Shown: positions 20,930-32,819, numbered from the stretch's first letter. The stretch is DNA of 64,000 nt from Petrosia ficiformis (GCA_947044365.1 OX345636.1:59771537-59835536), one strand, 5' to 3'. Notes: a model not told the origin generated them from the letters alone. Made by a program: numbers and translations.

Positions 20930-21800
20930 GCACGTATCACAAAACCACTTTGAATGTGATTCTATAACATTCTCTGATACAGAAACACAAAGATCTATGT
21001 GAAACCACTCTTTGCAGGTATTGCACATGATCATCACACATCCAGAAATTTGTGGTGTCAACAGTTACAACAAACTTCAACTGAGTGAGTAAATTTGACT
21101 TTCTGATTTCCTCTTCTCCTCTTCTTTGTCAGAATGAGATAAAGTTTGCCAGCTTCCAGACAGTGAAAAAGGTGATCCCTATATAGCTCCTTTCTTTCTG
21201 GTTATATAAAAACGTACTGGGGTTCTCTCCATGAACAAGTGCAGTAGCATTTGCTAGGGCAAAAATACAGCAATCTGAAAAAACGTCCTGTATTTGACAA
21301 TCCACATGTCTGTGGTACAAGATTATAATATAAAACAGTGTAGTATGACTAGCTACAATGACATGCATGAACTAAATGTAATTACTCACTGAAGGTTGAT
21401 TAGTGATAATGGTGTTGCCAATAGTGCAGCAATGTGTGTTGATAAATCTTGTGTTACAGTAGGAGGTAGACTATCAAAAATGTCAACATCACCTGGGCAG
21501 CATCCTATTGTTGAGATGGTAAGCAGTGGCCTTGACCTGTATGCAGCACCTGGACAAATTCAGTTGGCTCTTCACAAAATGCCAGGGTTCTACCCAAAAC
21601 AACTGATTGGAGGCCAGGAACTACTTCAAACTGTCGTTTCAACAATTCCTGTCCAGCATCAATAAGTTCATCATTGAGCCAGTCTGTTCCTGTAAGAAAT
21701 TTCTGATCCATTAATGTCAGTCCAGCTATCCACTTCCGATGTTGCTTCTTGTGTGCTTTTGAAATACCAGTAGATAAGTCAATTGGTTTTTTAGTAGTAA
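20930..21800 (-). pseudogene. Ulp1-like cysteine protease plus PHD finger, decayed element-type gene
   Basis: The upstream exon (left end 21390) reads TGTDWLNDELIDAGQELLKR, SVVLGRTLAF, VLHTGQGH, then after a one-base deletion TISTIGCCPGDVDIFDSLP. The next exon (about 21121-21308) has VFSDCCIFALANATALVHGE. This gives the order His (QGH), Asp (IFDSL), Cys (SDC) expected of C48/Ulp1-like proteases. Further along the same strand (about 20935-21068) is CVMIMCNTCKEWFHIDLC and WFCDTCK, a PHD finger. A Ulp1-plus-PHD layout is typical of multicopy invertebrate element-associated proteins. Frameshifts (about 21530 and 21190) make it a relic. It may belong to a different transposon from the adjacent hAT. 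Confidence 0.65.
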
Positions 21801-22026
21801 CAAAGATACCTGTTTGGAAAAATTATTGGGTATTCTAGCGTGTATATAACCATCTTGATCAGTAGAAAACATCTTGGGTTCTGTCTGATATGTAATATGC
21901 CAAGGGCTACATACATAAAATGAAGATAGTAATAAAACAGAAAAGATTTGACAAACTTTCAATTTGTGTTTTTTTGGAGGTGGAAAAGAATCAATACAAC
22001 TGAAATTAGACCCATGTGGTGTGGAT

Positions 22027-22084
22027 ACATGATGTTATCCGAGATGTAGAAAGAAAGAAAGAAAGAAAGACACCTGAGGCAATG
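22027..22084 (-). mobile_element. tRNA-derived SINE, 3' fragment copy 3
   Basis: ATGATGTTATCCGAGATGTA, an AAAG run and ACACCTGAGGCAAT match the inverse of the SINE tail and body end. The tRNA head is missing. Confidence 0.8.
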
Positions 22085-22984
22085 TGTGATTCTTGCCCTG
22101 AGGCTAAGCGAAGGACATAAGAATTACTAATGTAATAATTGGAACTACTAGCTGCAGCAGAAGAATGATGCAAGATGTTGTTGGAGTTATAGAACATAAA
22201 TTGAGTCAATGCCGTTACTCCCACTTTGAAATGCATCCATTTTTTACACCACATATCATGTTATAAATTTGTTATCCTTATAACTTAGTTTCACTTGTTA
22301 TAATCATAGTGGTATGCAACTGTCAATACTTTATATAGAAATAGTGAAATGTGTTTAGATGGCACATAACTCATTTACATTGTAAAATGTAGGGATTTTT
22401 AACAAGTTGGAAATAAATAATTATATATATTTAATTATAATATATGCTTCATATTATTATAGCAAATAACTGGAATACCTATTTTTATCCTGTCTATTAA
22501 TCTCATATTCCATACTACCAAATAACTTCACTTTAAAGGCAGCCATCAACAAATGTATAGAAACCTTCAACCATATAGTTTAGTAGCACAATCATATTGT
22601 ATTATATAGGCATAGTCAGTTGTTCAGCACAACAGTTGTTATGACAGATCAAAACTAGTAGTTTGAATTATATTAAAAATTATAATTATTTATACATTGT
22701 TAACCCTGACACCGGTACTGTTTCTGTATCTGGGTACTGTTTGTGCATGCGCAGAAACCAAACACGTGAGTCGAAATCGCAATAAAATGGCCGTTGATAA
22801 GCGTCTTGCTCCGTATTACCAGCGTTTTTTTGGCTTTTAGAGAGCAGAACGATCTGTAAATAGACCAATGCTGCTTTATAAACATCTATTACAGCAAAAA
22901 TGTGAGGTAATATAGTATATTTTATTGCAAACAAATTATCATAGACGTCCATCATTTTATTGTGAACGGATATCCGAATAGTAA

Positions 22985-25045
22985 AAGCAGGACTCCTGGT
23001 TATTAGTCCCTAATGTCATATTAGTCACTACTGTCTCTATTCTAAGATTAGTCGTTAGTTGCTAATGTAACATTAGTCACTACTATACATTAGTACTACT
23101 ATCCCTATTGTAACATTAGTCACTATTGTAACATTAGTCACTATTGTAACATTAGTCACTGCTATACATTAGTACTACTATCCCTATTGTAACATCAGTC
23201 ACTACTATCCCTATTGTAACATTAGTCACTATTGTAACATTAGTCACTATATAGTGACTAATGTTACAATAGTGACTAATGTTACAATAGGGATAGTAGT
23301 ACTAATGTATAGTAGTGACTAATGTTACTAATGTTACAATATATTGTAACATTAGTAACATTAGTCACTACTATCTCTATTGTAGCATTAGTCACTACTA
23401 TACATTAGTACTACTATCCCTATTGTAACATCAGTCACTACTATCCCTATTGTAACATTAGTCACTATTGTAACATTAGTCACTATATAGTGACTAATGT
23501 TACAATAGTGACTAATGTTACAATAGGGATAGTAGTACTAATGTATAGTAGTGACTAATGTTACTAATGTTACAATATATTGTAACATTAGTAACATTAG
23601 TCACTACTATCTCTATTGTAGCATTAGTCACTACTATACATTAGTACTACTATCCCTATTGTAACATTAGTCACTACTATACATTAGTACTACTATCCCT
23701 ATTGTAACATTAGTCACTATTGTAACATTAGTACTACTATCCCTATTGTAACATTAGTCACTACTATACATTAGTACTACTATCCCTATTGTAACATTAG
23801 TCACTACTATCCCTATTGTAACATTAGTCACTACTATACATTAGTACTACTATCCCTATTGTAACATTAGTCACTACTATCCCTATCGTAACATTAGTCA
23901 CTACTATCCCTATTATAACATTAGTCACTACTATCCATTAGTCACTACTATCCCTATTGTAACATTAGTCACTACTATCCCTATTGTAACATTAGTCACT
24001 ATTGTAACATTAGTCACTATATAGTGACTAATGTTACAATAGTGACTAATGTTACAATAGGGATAGTAGTACTAATGTATAGTAGTGACTAATGTTACTA
24101 ATGTTACAATATATTGTAACATTAGTAACATTAGTCACTACTATCTCTATTGTAGCATTAGTCACTACTATACATTAGTACTACTATCCCTATTGTAACA
24201 TTAGTCACTACTATACATTAGTACTACTATCCCTATTGTAACATTAGTCACTATTGTAACATTAGTACTACTATCCCTATTGTAACATTAGTCACTACTA
24301 TACATTAGTACTACTATCCCTATTGTAACATTAGTCACTACTATCCCTATTGTAACATTAGTCACTACTATACATTAGTACTACTATCCCTATTGTAACA
24401 TTAGTCCCTACTATCCCTATCGTAACATTAGTCACTACTATCCCTATTATAACATTAGTCACTACTATCCATTAGTCACTACTATCCCTATTGTAACATT
24501 AGTCACTACTATCCCTATTGTAACATTAGTCACGACTATACATTAGTACTACTATCCCTATTGTAACATTAGTCACTACTATACATTAGTACTACTATCC
24601 CTATTGTAGCATTAGTCACTATTGTAACATTAGTCACTATTGTAACATTAGTAACATTAGTCACTACTATCCCTATTGTAACATTAGTCACTACTATCCC
24701 TATTGTAGCATTAGTCACTACTATACATTAGTACTACTATCCCTATTGTAGCATTAGTCACTACTATACATTAGTACTACTATCCCTATTGTAACATTAG
24801 TCACTATTGTAACATTAGTCACTATTGTAACATTAGTAACATTAGTACTACTATCCCTATTGTAACATTAGTCACTACTATCCCCATTGTAACATTAGTC
24901 ACTACTATACCATTAGTCACCATCTCTATTTTAACATTAGTCACTACTATACCATTAGTCACCATCCCTATTGTAACGTTAGTCACCACTATATCCTTAG
25001 TCACTACTATCCCTATTGTCACCTTAGTCACTATTGTCTCTACTC
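22985..25045. repeat. 2 kb palindrome-bearing satellite
   Basis: The core units are TATCCCTATTGTAACATTAG and TCACTACTATACATTAGTAC. At centres near 23250, 23487 and 24020 the array turns around at CACTATATAGTG with arms of about 50 bp, and second turnarounds occur at GTTACAATATATTGTAAC. Blocks of 240-540 bp are repeated, giving a higher-order structure. It has no gene content. Confidence 0.92.
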
Positions 25046-25746
25046 TATTATGGTAAGTTTAATTTTTTGCTAAGGTACATGTACATTTACACGTATCCTC
25101 CTAATCTTATTCTTTTTATGTTTTGATATTCATCAGTACATCATGTAACATACACTCTTGCCAAACCTAGTAGGAAGACAAACGAACACGTCTCTTTCAC
25201 ACATAAATGCATCTATTACCTTCCTCTGCTCTGGTTTTAGCTCTTTAATACCCAGAGATTCTACATTTGTATCAACAGCATCCATAGTTACGTATTACCT
25301 GGATAGTATCACATGACTTTTTACCGTGATGCAAATCCATTGTATTGCAGTATTTCTAACATTTATCATGAGTCATGACCTGTTGTATTGCGTGTCACCA
25401 GACACTTCCTCCTCCTCTAGCGAAGGGGCTGGCTCATGAAACTACATGTGTATGGAACAGGAACTTTTTTATTGAGGGCTACTGTATATGCTTTTGTCAC
25501 AGACATGTATTTGTTGCATATGTAGCTCAGGAAATTGTGAAATAATTAGACTATACATGTATATGGTACTATACTACAATACTATGATAGAAACCCTATT
25601 TCAAACTAGCCTATACACTATCTTGTATAGTACCATATTATACTCTAATTATTTCATGTGGTCACATGAAGCATGAACCCATTCTTAATTATTGAGTCAT
25701 TTTGTACAGAATACACACACATTTGTTATATACATGTATCTACAAA

Positions 25747-26708
25747 ACCTACTATGTGTGGATACTAAATTACATGTACTTTGTATTACTTACAAAACCT
25801 AATGACTACTATGTGTGGATACCAAATTACATGTACTTTGTATTACTTACAAAACCTAATGAGTACTATGTGTGGATACTAAATTACATGTACTTTGTAT
25901 TACTAACAAAACCTAATGAGTACTATGTGTGGATACCAAATTACACGTACTTTGTATTACTTACAAAACCTAATGACTACTATGTGTGGATACTAAATTA
26001 CATGTACTTTCTATTACTTACAAAACCTAATGAGTACTATGTGTGGATACCAAATTACATGTACTTTCTATTACTTACAAAACCTAATGAGTACTATGTG
26101 TGGATACTAAATTACATGTACTTTGTATTACTTACAAAACCTAATGAGTACTATGTGTGGATACTAAATTACATGAACTTCGTATTACTTACAAAACCTA
26201 ATGAGTACTATGTGTGGATACCAAATTACATGTACTTTCTATTACTTACAAAACCTAATGAGTACTATGTGTGGATACTAAATTACATGTACTTTGTATT
26301 ACTTACAAAACCTAATGAGTACTATGTGTGGATACCAAATTACATGTACTTTCTATTACTTACAAAACCTAATGAGTACTATGTGTGGATACTAAATTAC
26401 ATGTACTTTGTATTACTTACAAACCTAATGAGTACTATGTGTGGATACCAAATTACATGTACTTTCTATTACTTACAAAACCTAATGAGTACTATGTGTG
26501 GATACTAAATTACATGTACTTTCTATTACTTACAAAACCTAATGAGTACTATGTGTGGATACTAAATTACATGTACTTTCTATTACTTACAAAACCTAAT
26601 GAGTACTATGTGTGGATACTAAATTACATGTACTTTCTATTACTTACAAAACCTAATGAGTACTATGTGTGGATACCAAATTACATGTACTTTGTATTAC
26701 TTACAAAA
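25747..26708 (+). repeat. 57-bp tandem array with an open frame (about 17 copies)
   Basis: The unit runs TACTATGTGTGGATACTAAA, TTACATGTACTTTGTATTAC, TTACAAAACCTAATGAG. Being 57 bp it keeps one frame open for 268 codons as a 19-residue repeat (YYVWILNYMYFVLLTKPNE), until a one-base loss near 26421 shifts it; the next frame stays open to 26714. Variants alternate (WIL/WIP, FVLL/FLLL) in a roughly two-unit pattern. Without splice or homology support I call it a minisatellite. Confidence 0.88.
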
Positions 26709-26754
26709 CAATGAAAGAGTGAATGTTTACATGTAATTAAGTACTTAATCACAA

Positions 26755-26914
<160 letters not shown>

Positions 26915-27003
26915 TTTATGCTTAAATCAATCACAATTACTTTGCCAACACCTTATAATCTTTGACGTTGGGGTTTGTTTAGAGTTAAGCTTTCCTGTGT
27001 TTT

Positions 27004-27640
27004 ATGTCACATGTTTTCCACTCTGATGCATATTCTGACTGGTTGCCCTGTGGCATTGCATCAGGGGAAGTACACTTGGTGGCACAACTCAGTACATTCT
27101 GTCATTCAATAATATCATCTTGGAATGCACAAAAAGATGTTTATGCTAATACATTAAGTCTACCAAACATTGAGTTTGTTAAACCTGGACTCTAGCCATC
27201 TAAAGGACATCCTCGCAAACAACTATTGGGCTTTCTCCTGTCAGGATCACTTGACTGGGGATTTCTGTTTGATCTTGAAGAAAGTTTAATATTTCTTTTA
27301 GTGATTGCTTTCACGACCTTAAGACCAGATGGAGTGATATTCTCGCACAAGCTTAAAACAGTTATACTTCTTGAGCTTACAGTCCCTTTCGAAGATTGCG
27401 TTATTATGGGAAAATTTATAAAATCCAAAAGCTACGACAGTCTTATATGAGAGTACCAATCCAATGGATGGAAAGCTATTTTTTTAACCTTAGAAATAGG
27501 ATGTATAGGCTATATAAATAATAATGTTTCACACGTACTTGAGCAGTTGGGTTTGTCTAGGGCAGAGTGTCATTCCACTCTTAAGAGCTGTAGCCAAGTG
27601 GCATTGCACTGCAGCTATGTGATTCATTTAAATAGAAATA
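27004..27640 (+). pseudogene. Retroelement ORF C-terminal domain (LRPD..ELTVP family), broken
   Basis: One frame reads YSDWLPCGIASGEVHL, VYANTLSLPNIEFVKPG, a TAG stop at 27193, then SLDWGFLFDLEE, TTLRPDGVIFS, LLELTVPFED and KSKSYDSL. After a frameshift near 27450 it continues as YQSNGWKAIFLTLEIGC and AECHSTLKSCSQVALHCSY. The spaced motifs (DW..DLG-like, LRPD, ELTVPWE-like, NGW, EVGCRGF-like) characterise a C-terminal region common in invertebrate retroelement polyproteins. The acidic and lysine positions suggest a nuclease-like fold, but that is an inference. The copy is inactive. Confidence 0.65.
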
Positions 27641-28072
27641 AAGCCGTAATGCATACCATTCCTTATATATCCAGACTGGAGTGATATACATGTATATAGC
27701 TTACGAAAATAATTTTTTAATATTGAATATTTTTGTGAGCTATATATATATATATATATAATATAATATATATATATATTTTTTTTTTTTTGAATTTCCA
27801 TGCCAGGTCTGCTATTTTTTGCAGGTGACCTCGCCTACTGCCTAGCATTTTATATTGTCGAGGTCAGAGGTCAAAACAATTTTCTATGTAAAGATGGCAT
27901 TAGGTATCCTGCTGATGACTGGGAAATTAATCTCTGTGTGTACATGTATGAGTGTTTGTGTAATGTACAATATATGTTTTGTTTGTTTCTGAGCTAACAA
28001 CTATTAAACTGCACGTGGCCATGGGCCGTTGCAGAGTTATTAGCTTTTTTTCAGCAAGTCTTGCTAATTATC

Positions 28073-28076
<4 letters not shown>

Positions 28077-28146
<70 letters not shown>
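28077..28146 (+). repeat. (CT)n microsatellite next to a splice acceptor
   Basis: This is a CT run of about 70 bp that leads into TTCTTTCTCACAG at the start of the BCH-like exon, so it could serve as an extended polypyrimidine tract. Confidence 0.9.
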
Positions 28147-28149
<3 letters not shown>

Positions 28150-28158
28150 TTCTCACAG

Positions 28159-28297
28159 CTATGTATTATCAGTTGTAGATAAGTTGGTTGTTGATGATTA
28201 CATTATTGTATATCTGCATAGTGGAGCACCTCTAAACAGTATATCTGGTATACAATGGTTCCTTGGATTCTATTGGATGATTGATAGAAGATAGAAG
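28159..28297 (+). CDS. Isolated BCH-domain (BNIP2/caytaxin-type) exon
   Basis: After TTTCTCACAG the frame reads YVLSVVDKLVVDDYIIVYLH, SGAPLNS, then QWFLGFYWMIDRR and TAG, followed by AAGGTACATG. The DYxIVYL and MIDRR motifs with an intervening W are signatures of the BCH/CRAL-TRIO-like domain of BNIP2, caytaxin and prune-2, which bind small GTPases and other BCH domains. In the family MIDRR is followed by LRKNLK, so the TAG just before the donor is unexpected. No other BCH exons were found nearby. It is either a truncated relic or an exon of a gene whose other exons I missed. Confidence 0.5.
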
Positions 28298-28439
28298 GTA
28301 CATGTACACTATATGATTGAATGATTGTTATGATACAAGACCAATAATGAATGATACTAAAAATACATGTAATGAATGATACTACAAATAGTAACTAATA
28401 ATGAATGATACTAAAAATACATGTACACGTGTACTGCAC

Positions 28440-28730
28440 ATTCAGATAGATCGTTTGATCAATGGTGGAGGTTACTAATGAAGTACAGACAAGAGATTAT
28501 ATAATAATGGTTGAGATTACTAAATGAATGAATCACAGACAAGTGTATTACACACATGTACATGTAGTTTGATCAATTGTCGAGATTACTAAATGAATGT
28601 ATCACAGACAAGTGTATTACACACATGTACATGTAGTTTGATCAATGGTTGAGATTACTAAATGAATGAATCACAGACAAGTGTATTACATACATGTACA
28701 TGTAGTTTGATCAGTTCAATTAAATGTCAC
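28440..28730. repeat. Short tandem repeat (about 90 bp, three copies)
   Basis: The block TTTGATCAATNGT(T)GAG, ATTACTAAATGAATGAATCA, CAGACAAGTGTATTACACAC followed by ATGTACATGTAG recurs near 28468, 28568 and 28637. Confidence 0.75.
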
Positions 28731-28884
28731 TTTTAGACTACCATTGACACATGGTAATCCTGACACAATACAATAATTTGGATAACTACCATTGTTTTTG
28801 CTCTGGTGATAACAACACTATTGTCTTCTTGTGTGATAAAGTCATTTAATGACAAAGTGTTATTTCATATGAATATATGCTACA

Positions 28885-29310
28885 AACTAGTAACACATCA
28901 TCAATATCTATAGTTTTGAAGAGACTAAAATTGTGAAAATTGGTAATGACAAATGTACATGTATGTTGTTGTTGAATATATAAAGTCATGATTAATTAAT
29001 AATCGATATTGAAACTTCTTCTGATTATTATTTATAAATCTGTGATATCAATTATTCCAGAAGGCACAGTTTTCAACAGCAAATAATGTAGGTGGCAGGA
29101 AGCCTTTTAGTTATCAAATGGGAGGAGTTTCCTGCATTAATTGATTTAATTGGCCTAATTACTTTTGCTAATTTTAATTGATTATTAATCAATGTGAAGT
29201 TAGTGATAATCGATTTTAGAATCTCAGCCAATTCCCAGTCCTAATACAAATCCAATTTTGATAATTTTAGTCTCTTCAAAACTATTGATATTGATGACAT
29301 GTCACTTTAT
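28885..29310. mobile_element. MITE-like element with about 40-bp inverted ends
   Basis: CATCAATATCTATAGTTTTG and AAGAGACTAAAATT near 28890-28935 are inverted near 29255-29300 (AATTTTAGTCTCTTCAAAAC). The interior of about 330 bp has AT-rich ATTGATTAAT-type blocks and no ORF. Confidence 0.7.
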
Positions 29311-29429
29311 TTGTCTCTTAGTCACAAGTTCTATCCTAAAGTTCATTATATTTTAATTGTCTTCAGTTACTTTTAACTCATGTATACTTGGATCAAGTTG
29401 TTATTCCACAAGTTGTGCAGAGGTACAGC

Positions 29430-29710
29430 TTAGGGCTGGGTGATAGTAGTGATAGTGTGACTATCATTATCATCAGTGTTACTATCATGATAGTGGACAT
29501 GTGGTTATGAGCATGTGCATTTGACATGTCTAGCCTCAACATACCCTCAACCTCATGAAAAAACATGCAAAGATGGCGAGGAATATTTCTGATGAGATTA
29601 ATCTTGACAAAGAGCTTCATGTTTACTGTTGGAGGGCGATATTATTCACTGTCATTCAAGAATCTATTACACATTGTGATATTTCAAAATTTCACTATCA
29701 CCCAGCTCTA
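29430..29710. mobile_element. Short element with TAGGGCTGGGTGATAGT ends
   Basis: The left end TTAGGGCTGGGTGATAGT is inverted at the right end as ACTATCACCCAGCTCTAG. Internal GATAGT/ACTATC blocks extend the pairing. The ends resemble hAT-type termini. A lone TAGGGCTGGGTGGTAT at 12233 may be a relic of the same family. Confidence 0.65.
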
Positions 29711-29811
29711 GCACAGCTGTCTGAATTTATTAAGTATAATATATATACATTTGTAATTATCATTTATCTGATATCCTCATACATACACAGTATACATGTA
29801 TGTCAATAAAA

Positions 29812-29972
29812 TGTCACCATACAGTACAGTAATTACTCAGTAGTTTCATTTCAGTAGTTTAACAGCAGTAATTGGTATACATTGTATTTGTCAATTGAAC
29901 ACCACAGCAGTGAGACAGTAATTACTATACTATACTGAAAGTAGAACTAACATAATTACTGTTATGGTGACA
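29812..29972. mobile_element. MITE, GTCACCATACAGTA family, copy 2
   Basis: The ends ATGTCACCATACAGTA and TACTG-TTATGGTGACAT are inverted, with AAAAT and ATTTT flanks that extend the match. The interior resembles 811-981 in inverted order. Confidence 0.7.
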
Positions 29973-30051
29973 TTTTATTGATATATGTATTATTGTATTA
30001 TGATAAATCAGGTTGTACTTAACTTGTACATGTACAGATCAGATGAAACTT

Positions 30052-30512
30052 AATAACCCTTAGATAATTGACTGAGGTTTTCCTCCATTTCCAACACTGC
30101 TATAAGACTATCTCAAATTAATTCCTATTACGAGTGCTACATGTAATTCTAGCAAAACCCCATTTGTATTAAAAAGAGCTTCATAGGACTAAGTTGAGTA
30201 CAGAGTTCTCCCTTGATATTTGATAATTTGGATCCAATACACTTTGGCCTAGTGACATTAAGCAATCCAAGTGCTCATATCTAGTCTCAAAGTTAATTAA
30301 CCTCTTTAAAACTAGAGTCGAAACAGGGAACTTTTAAGGAGGGTGTCGTCCCATAAATCAGCACCCATCATTATGTCGGCTTTTGGAATTCAGTGACATT
30401 ACAATTGCTCACTCAGACATTTCACTAGGTATAAATTGTGGAGAAAGTCATTATATGTGGTTATCAAAATATCACAATGACATATATTTGTGACATCAGT
30501 CCTCTAAGTATT
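30052..30512. mobile_element. piggyBac-like non-autonomous element, second candidate
   Basis: It starts TAACCCTTAGATAATTG and ends GTGACATCAGTCCTCTAAG, with inverted CCTTAGA/CCTCTAAG-type ends and a subterminal ACATATATTTGTGACAT that resembles ACATATATGTGACAT in the 20017-20485 element. The length of about 460 bp also matches. The flanking TTAA is not preserved on both sides. Confidence 0.55.
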
Positions 30513-31598
30513 ACATGTAAGTACTAGTCCCTTCTAAATACTCACCTAACTGATTGCTACTTCTTGTAATTGTCTAAGTATTAAGTACTAGTCCCTTCTA
30601 AATACTCACCTAACTGATTGCTACTTCTTGTAATTGTCTAAGTATTAAGTACTAGTCCCTCCTAAATACTCACCTAACTGATTGCTACTTCTTGTAATTG
30701 TCTAAGTATTAAGTACTAGTCCCTTCTAAATACTCACCTAACTGATTGTTACAGCTTGTAATTGTCTAAGTATTAAGTACTAGTCCCTTCTAAATACTCA
30801 CCTAACTGATTTCTACTTCTTGTAATTGTCTAAGTATTAAGTACTAGTCCCTTCTAAATACTCACCTAACTGATTTCTACTTCTTGTAATTGTCTAAGTA
30901 TTAAGTACTAGTCCCTTCTAAATACTCACCTAACTGATTGTTACTTCTTGTAATTGTCTAAGTATTAAGTACTAGTCCCTCCTAAGTACTCACCTAACTG
31001 ATTGCTACTTCTTGTAATTGTCTAAGTATTAAGTACTAGTCCCTTCTAAATACTCACCTAACTGATTGCTACTTCTTGTAATTGTCTAAGTATTAAGTAC
31101 TAGTCCCTTCTAAATACTCACCTAACTGATTGCTACTTCTTGTAATTGTCTAAGTATTAAGTACTAGTCCCTTCTAAATACTCACCTAACTGATTGCTAC
31201 TACTTGTAATTGTCTAAGTATTAAGTACTAGTCCCTCCTAAATACTCACCTAACTGATTGCTACTTCTTGTAATTGTCTAAGTATTAAGTACTAGTCCCT
31301 TCTAAATACTCACCTAACTGATTGCTACTACTTGTAATTGTCTAAGTATTAAGTACTAGTCCCTCCTAAATACTCACCTAACTGATTGCTACTTCTTGTA
31401 ATTGTCTAAGTATTAAGTACTAGTCCCTCCTAAATACTCACCTAACTGATTACTACTTCTTGTAATTGTCTAAGTATTAAGTACTAGTCCCTCCTAAATA
31501 CTCACCTAACTGATTGCTACTTCTTGTAATTGTCTAAGTATTAAGTACTAGTCCCTTCTAAATACTCACCTAACTGATTGCTACTTCTTGTAATTGTT
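30513..31598. repeat. 64-bp tandem array (about 17 copies)
   Basis: The unit is AAGTACTAGTCCCTTCTAAA, TACTCACCTAACTGATTGCT, ACTTCTTGTAATTGTCTAAG, TATT. Copies differ by single substitutions. On the minus strand each unit carries TTAGGTGAGTA, a near-consensus splice donor. It has no coding capacity. Confidence 0.93.
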
Positions 31599-32454
31599 AC
31601 TGATATATGTTTGGTCTTTATAAGGTGTAAGACCTTACAAAAATCAAACAGATACCAAATAATAGACCAAATGATAGTCTTGTCCCAAGACTGCCACATC
31701 CTATGGTGAAAACATTATGATATGGTGGTGATGTTGCATTCCGTGATTCTTGTATTGTCCAATGAGATTGCTCAGTTTAATTAATTGATCACATGACTTT
31801 GTATATTCCAAAACGACATATCAAAAAACAGGTAATAAATGAAATTCTTTATATTAATCAGTGTTCCAGACCACCTTCTGATCACCACCAGGAGACTGTG
31901 ATTCACCACACATGTACATGTACATATACATGTAACAATGCTTCAAATACATGTAGCTATGATACAAGTACATGTACGTAAGTGGAGTGAATCAGGTGAC
32001 AGTCAATGTCATCTGATTATGACATCACTATATCAGGAATGTTGACCAAAGTTGCCAGACTGTTTTTTTTTTGCAATGGGGCGTGGCAGTCTGGAGATGA
32101 GACTAACCAAATGATGGTAGGCCATTTGTGACCAGTATTAAAGTCTTAGTCATAATTAATTTCAGTTAAATTGTCACATTCTACTTTTTCTATGGTGACA
32201 TCAACATATACACATGTACATATATGTAACATTTTGTGATAGTCACATGACCTCTGATTTCCTATCTCTCTGCAGTGTTGAGCAAAACCTCATTATCAAA
32301 CTAGTACCAGTTCATTATTTATAATACACATTTTGTGTCTTGAAAAATGAATTGCTTTGAAATTCAATTTTGTTGATATTAATAATATTTATTATAATTA
32401 TTAAACCATAACTTAGATGTTCCAGTAAATGACCATTTTGTAGGGTATACATAC

Positions 32455-32760
32455 CGGCATACTCCTCTATCTTCCTGGCATGGCCGTGAAGAACTCCATT
32501 CATTACTCAGGTCAAAGTTCATGGGAAATAAATTAGTATACTCGTATCAAGTGTGGTCAAATCAGGAGTGAGGTCCTGGATAATGTCATCTTTCTCTGTT
32601 TCAGTAGCTGTAAATGTACATGAATATCCAAAATGACAACTATCTGTCTAGAAGATATGATATATTTATAAATTAGTACATGTATCCAAATATTAATTTT
32701 TAGGGGCTTTACTAGGGTATTATATTACCTTTTTGCTTCTTACTGCTTTTTATCTGTTGT
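32455..32760 (-). CDS. Three phase-compatible exons of an unknown gene
   Basis: The exons at 32729-32760, 32542-32607 and 32455-32505 are each bounded by AG and GT and join in compatible phases (2 to 1 to 1). The joined frame reads QQIKSSKKQK, then ATETEKDDIIQDLTPDLTTL, then MNGVLHGHARKIEEYAG, with no stop, while the flanking introns contain stops. I do not recognise the family. The first part is lysine-rich and the second acidic, and both look soluble. Further exons on either side were not found. The enolase gene upstream on the same strand does not encode these residues, so this is a separate gene or a chance chain. Confidence 0.4.
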
Positions 32761-32819
32761 CTCTAATATAAGAAAAAATGACTAGTTCTTATGTACATGT
32801 ATATTGTCATTTGTGACTG

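Noticed and set aside
25702..26508. 268-codon frame as a repeat protein gene
   Set aside because: The frame exists because the array unit is 57 bp. There is no splice support or homology and a frameshift lies inside the array. It is kept as a repeat and as a finding.
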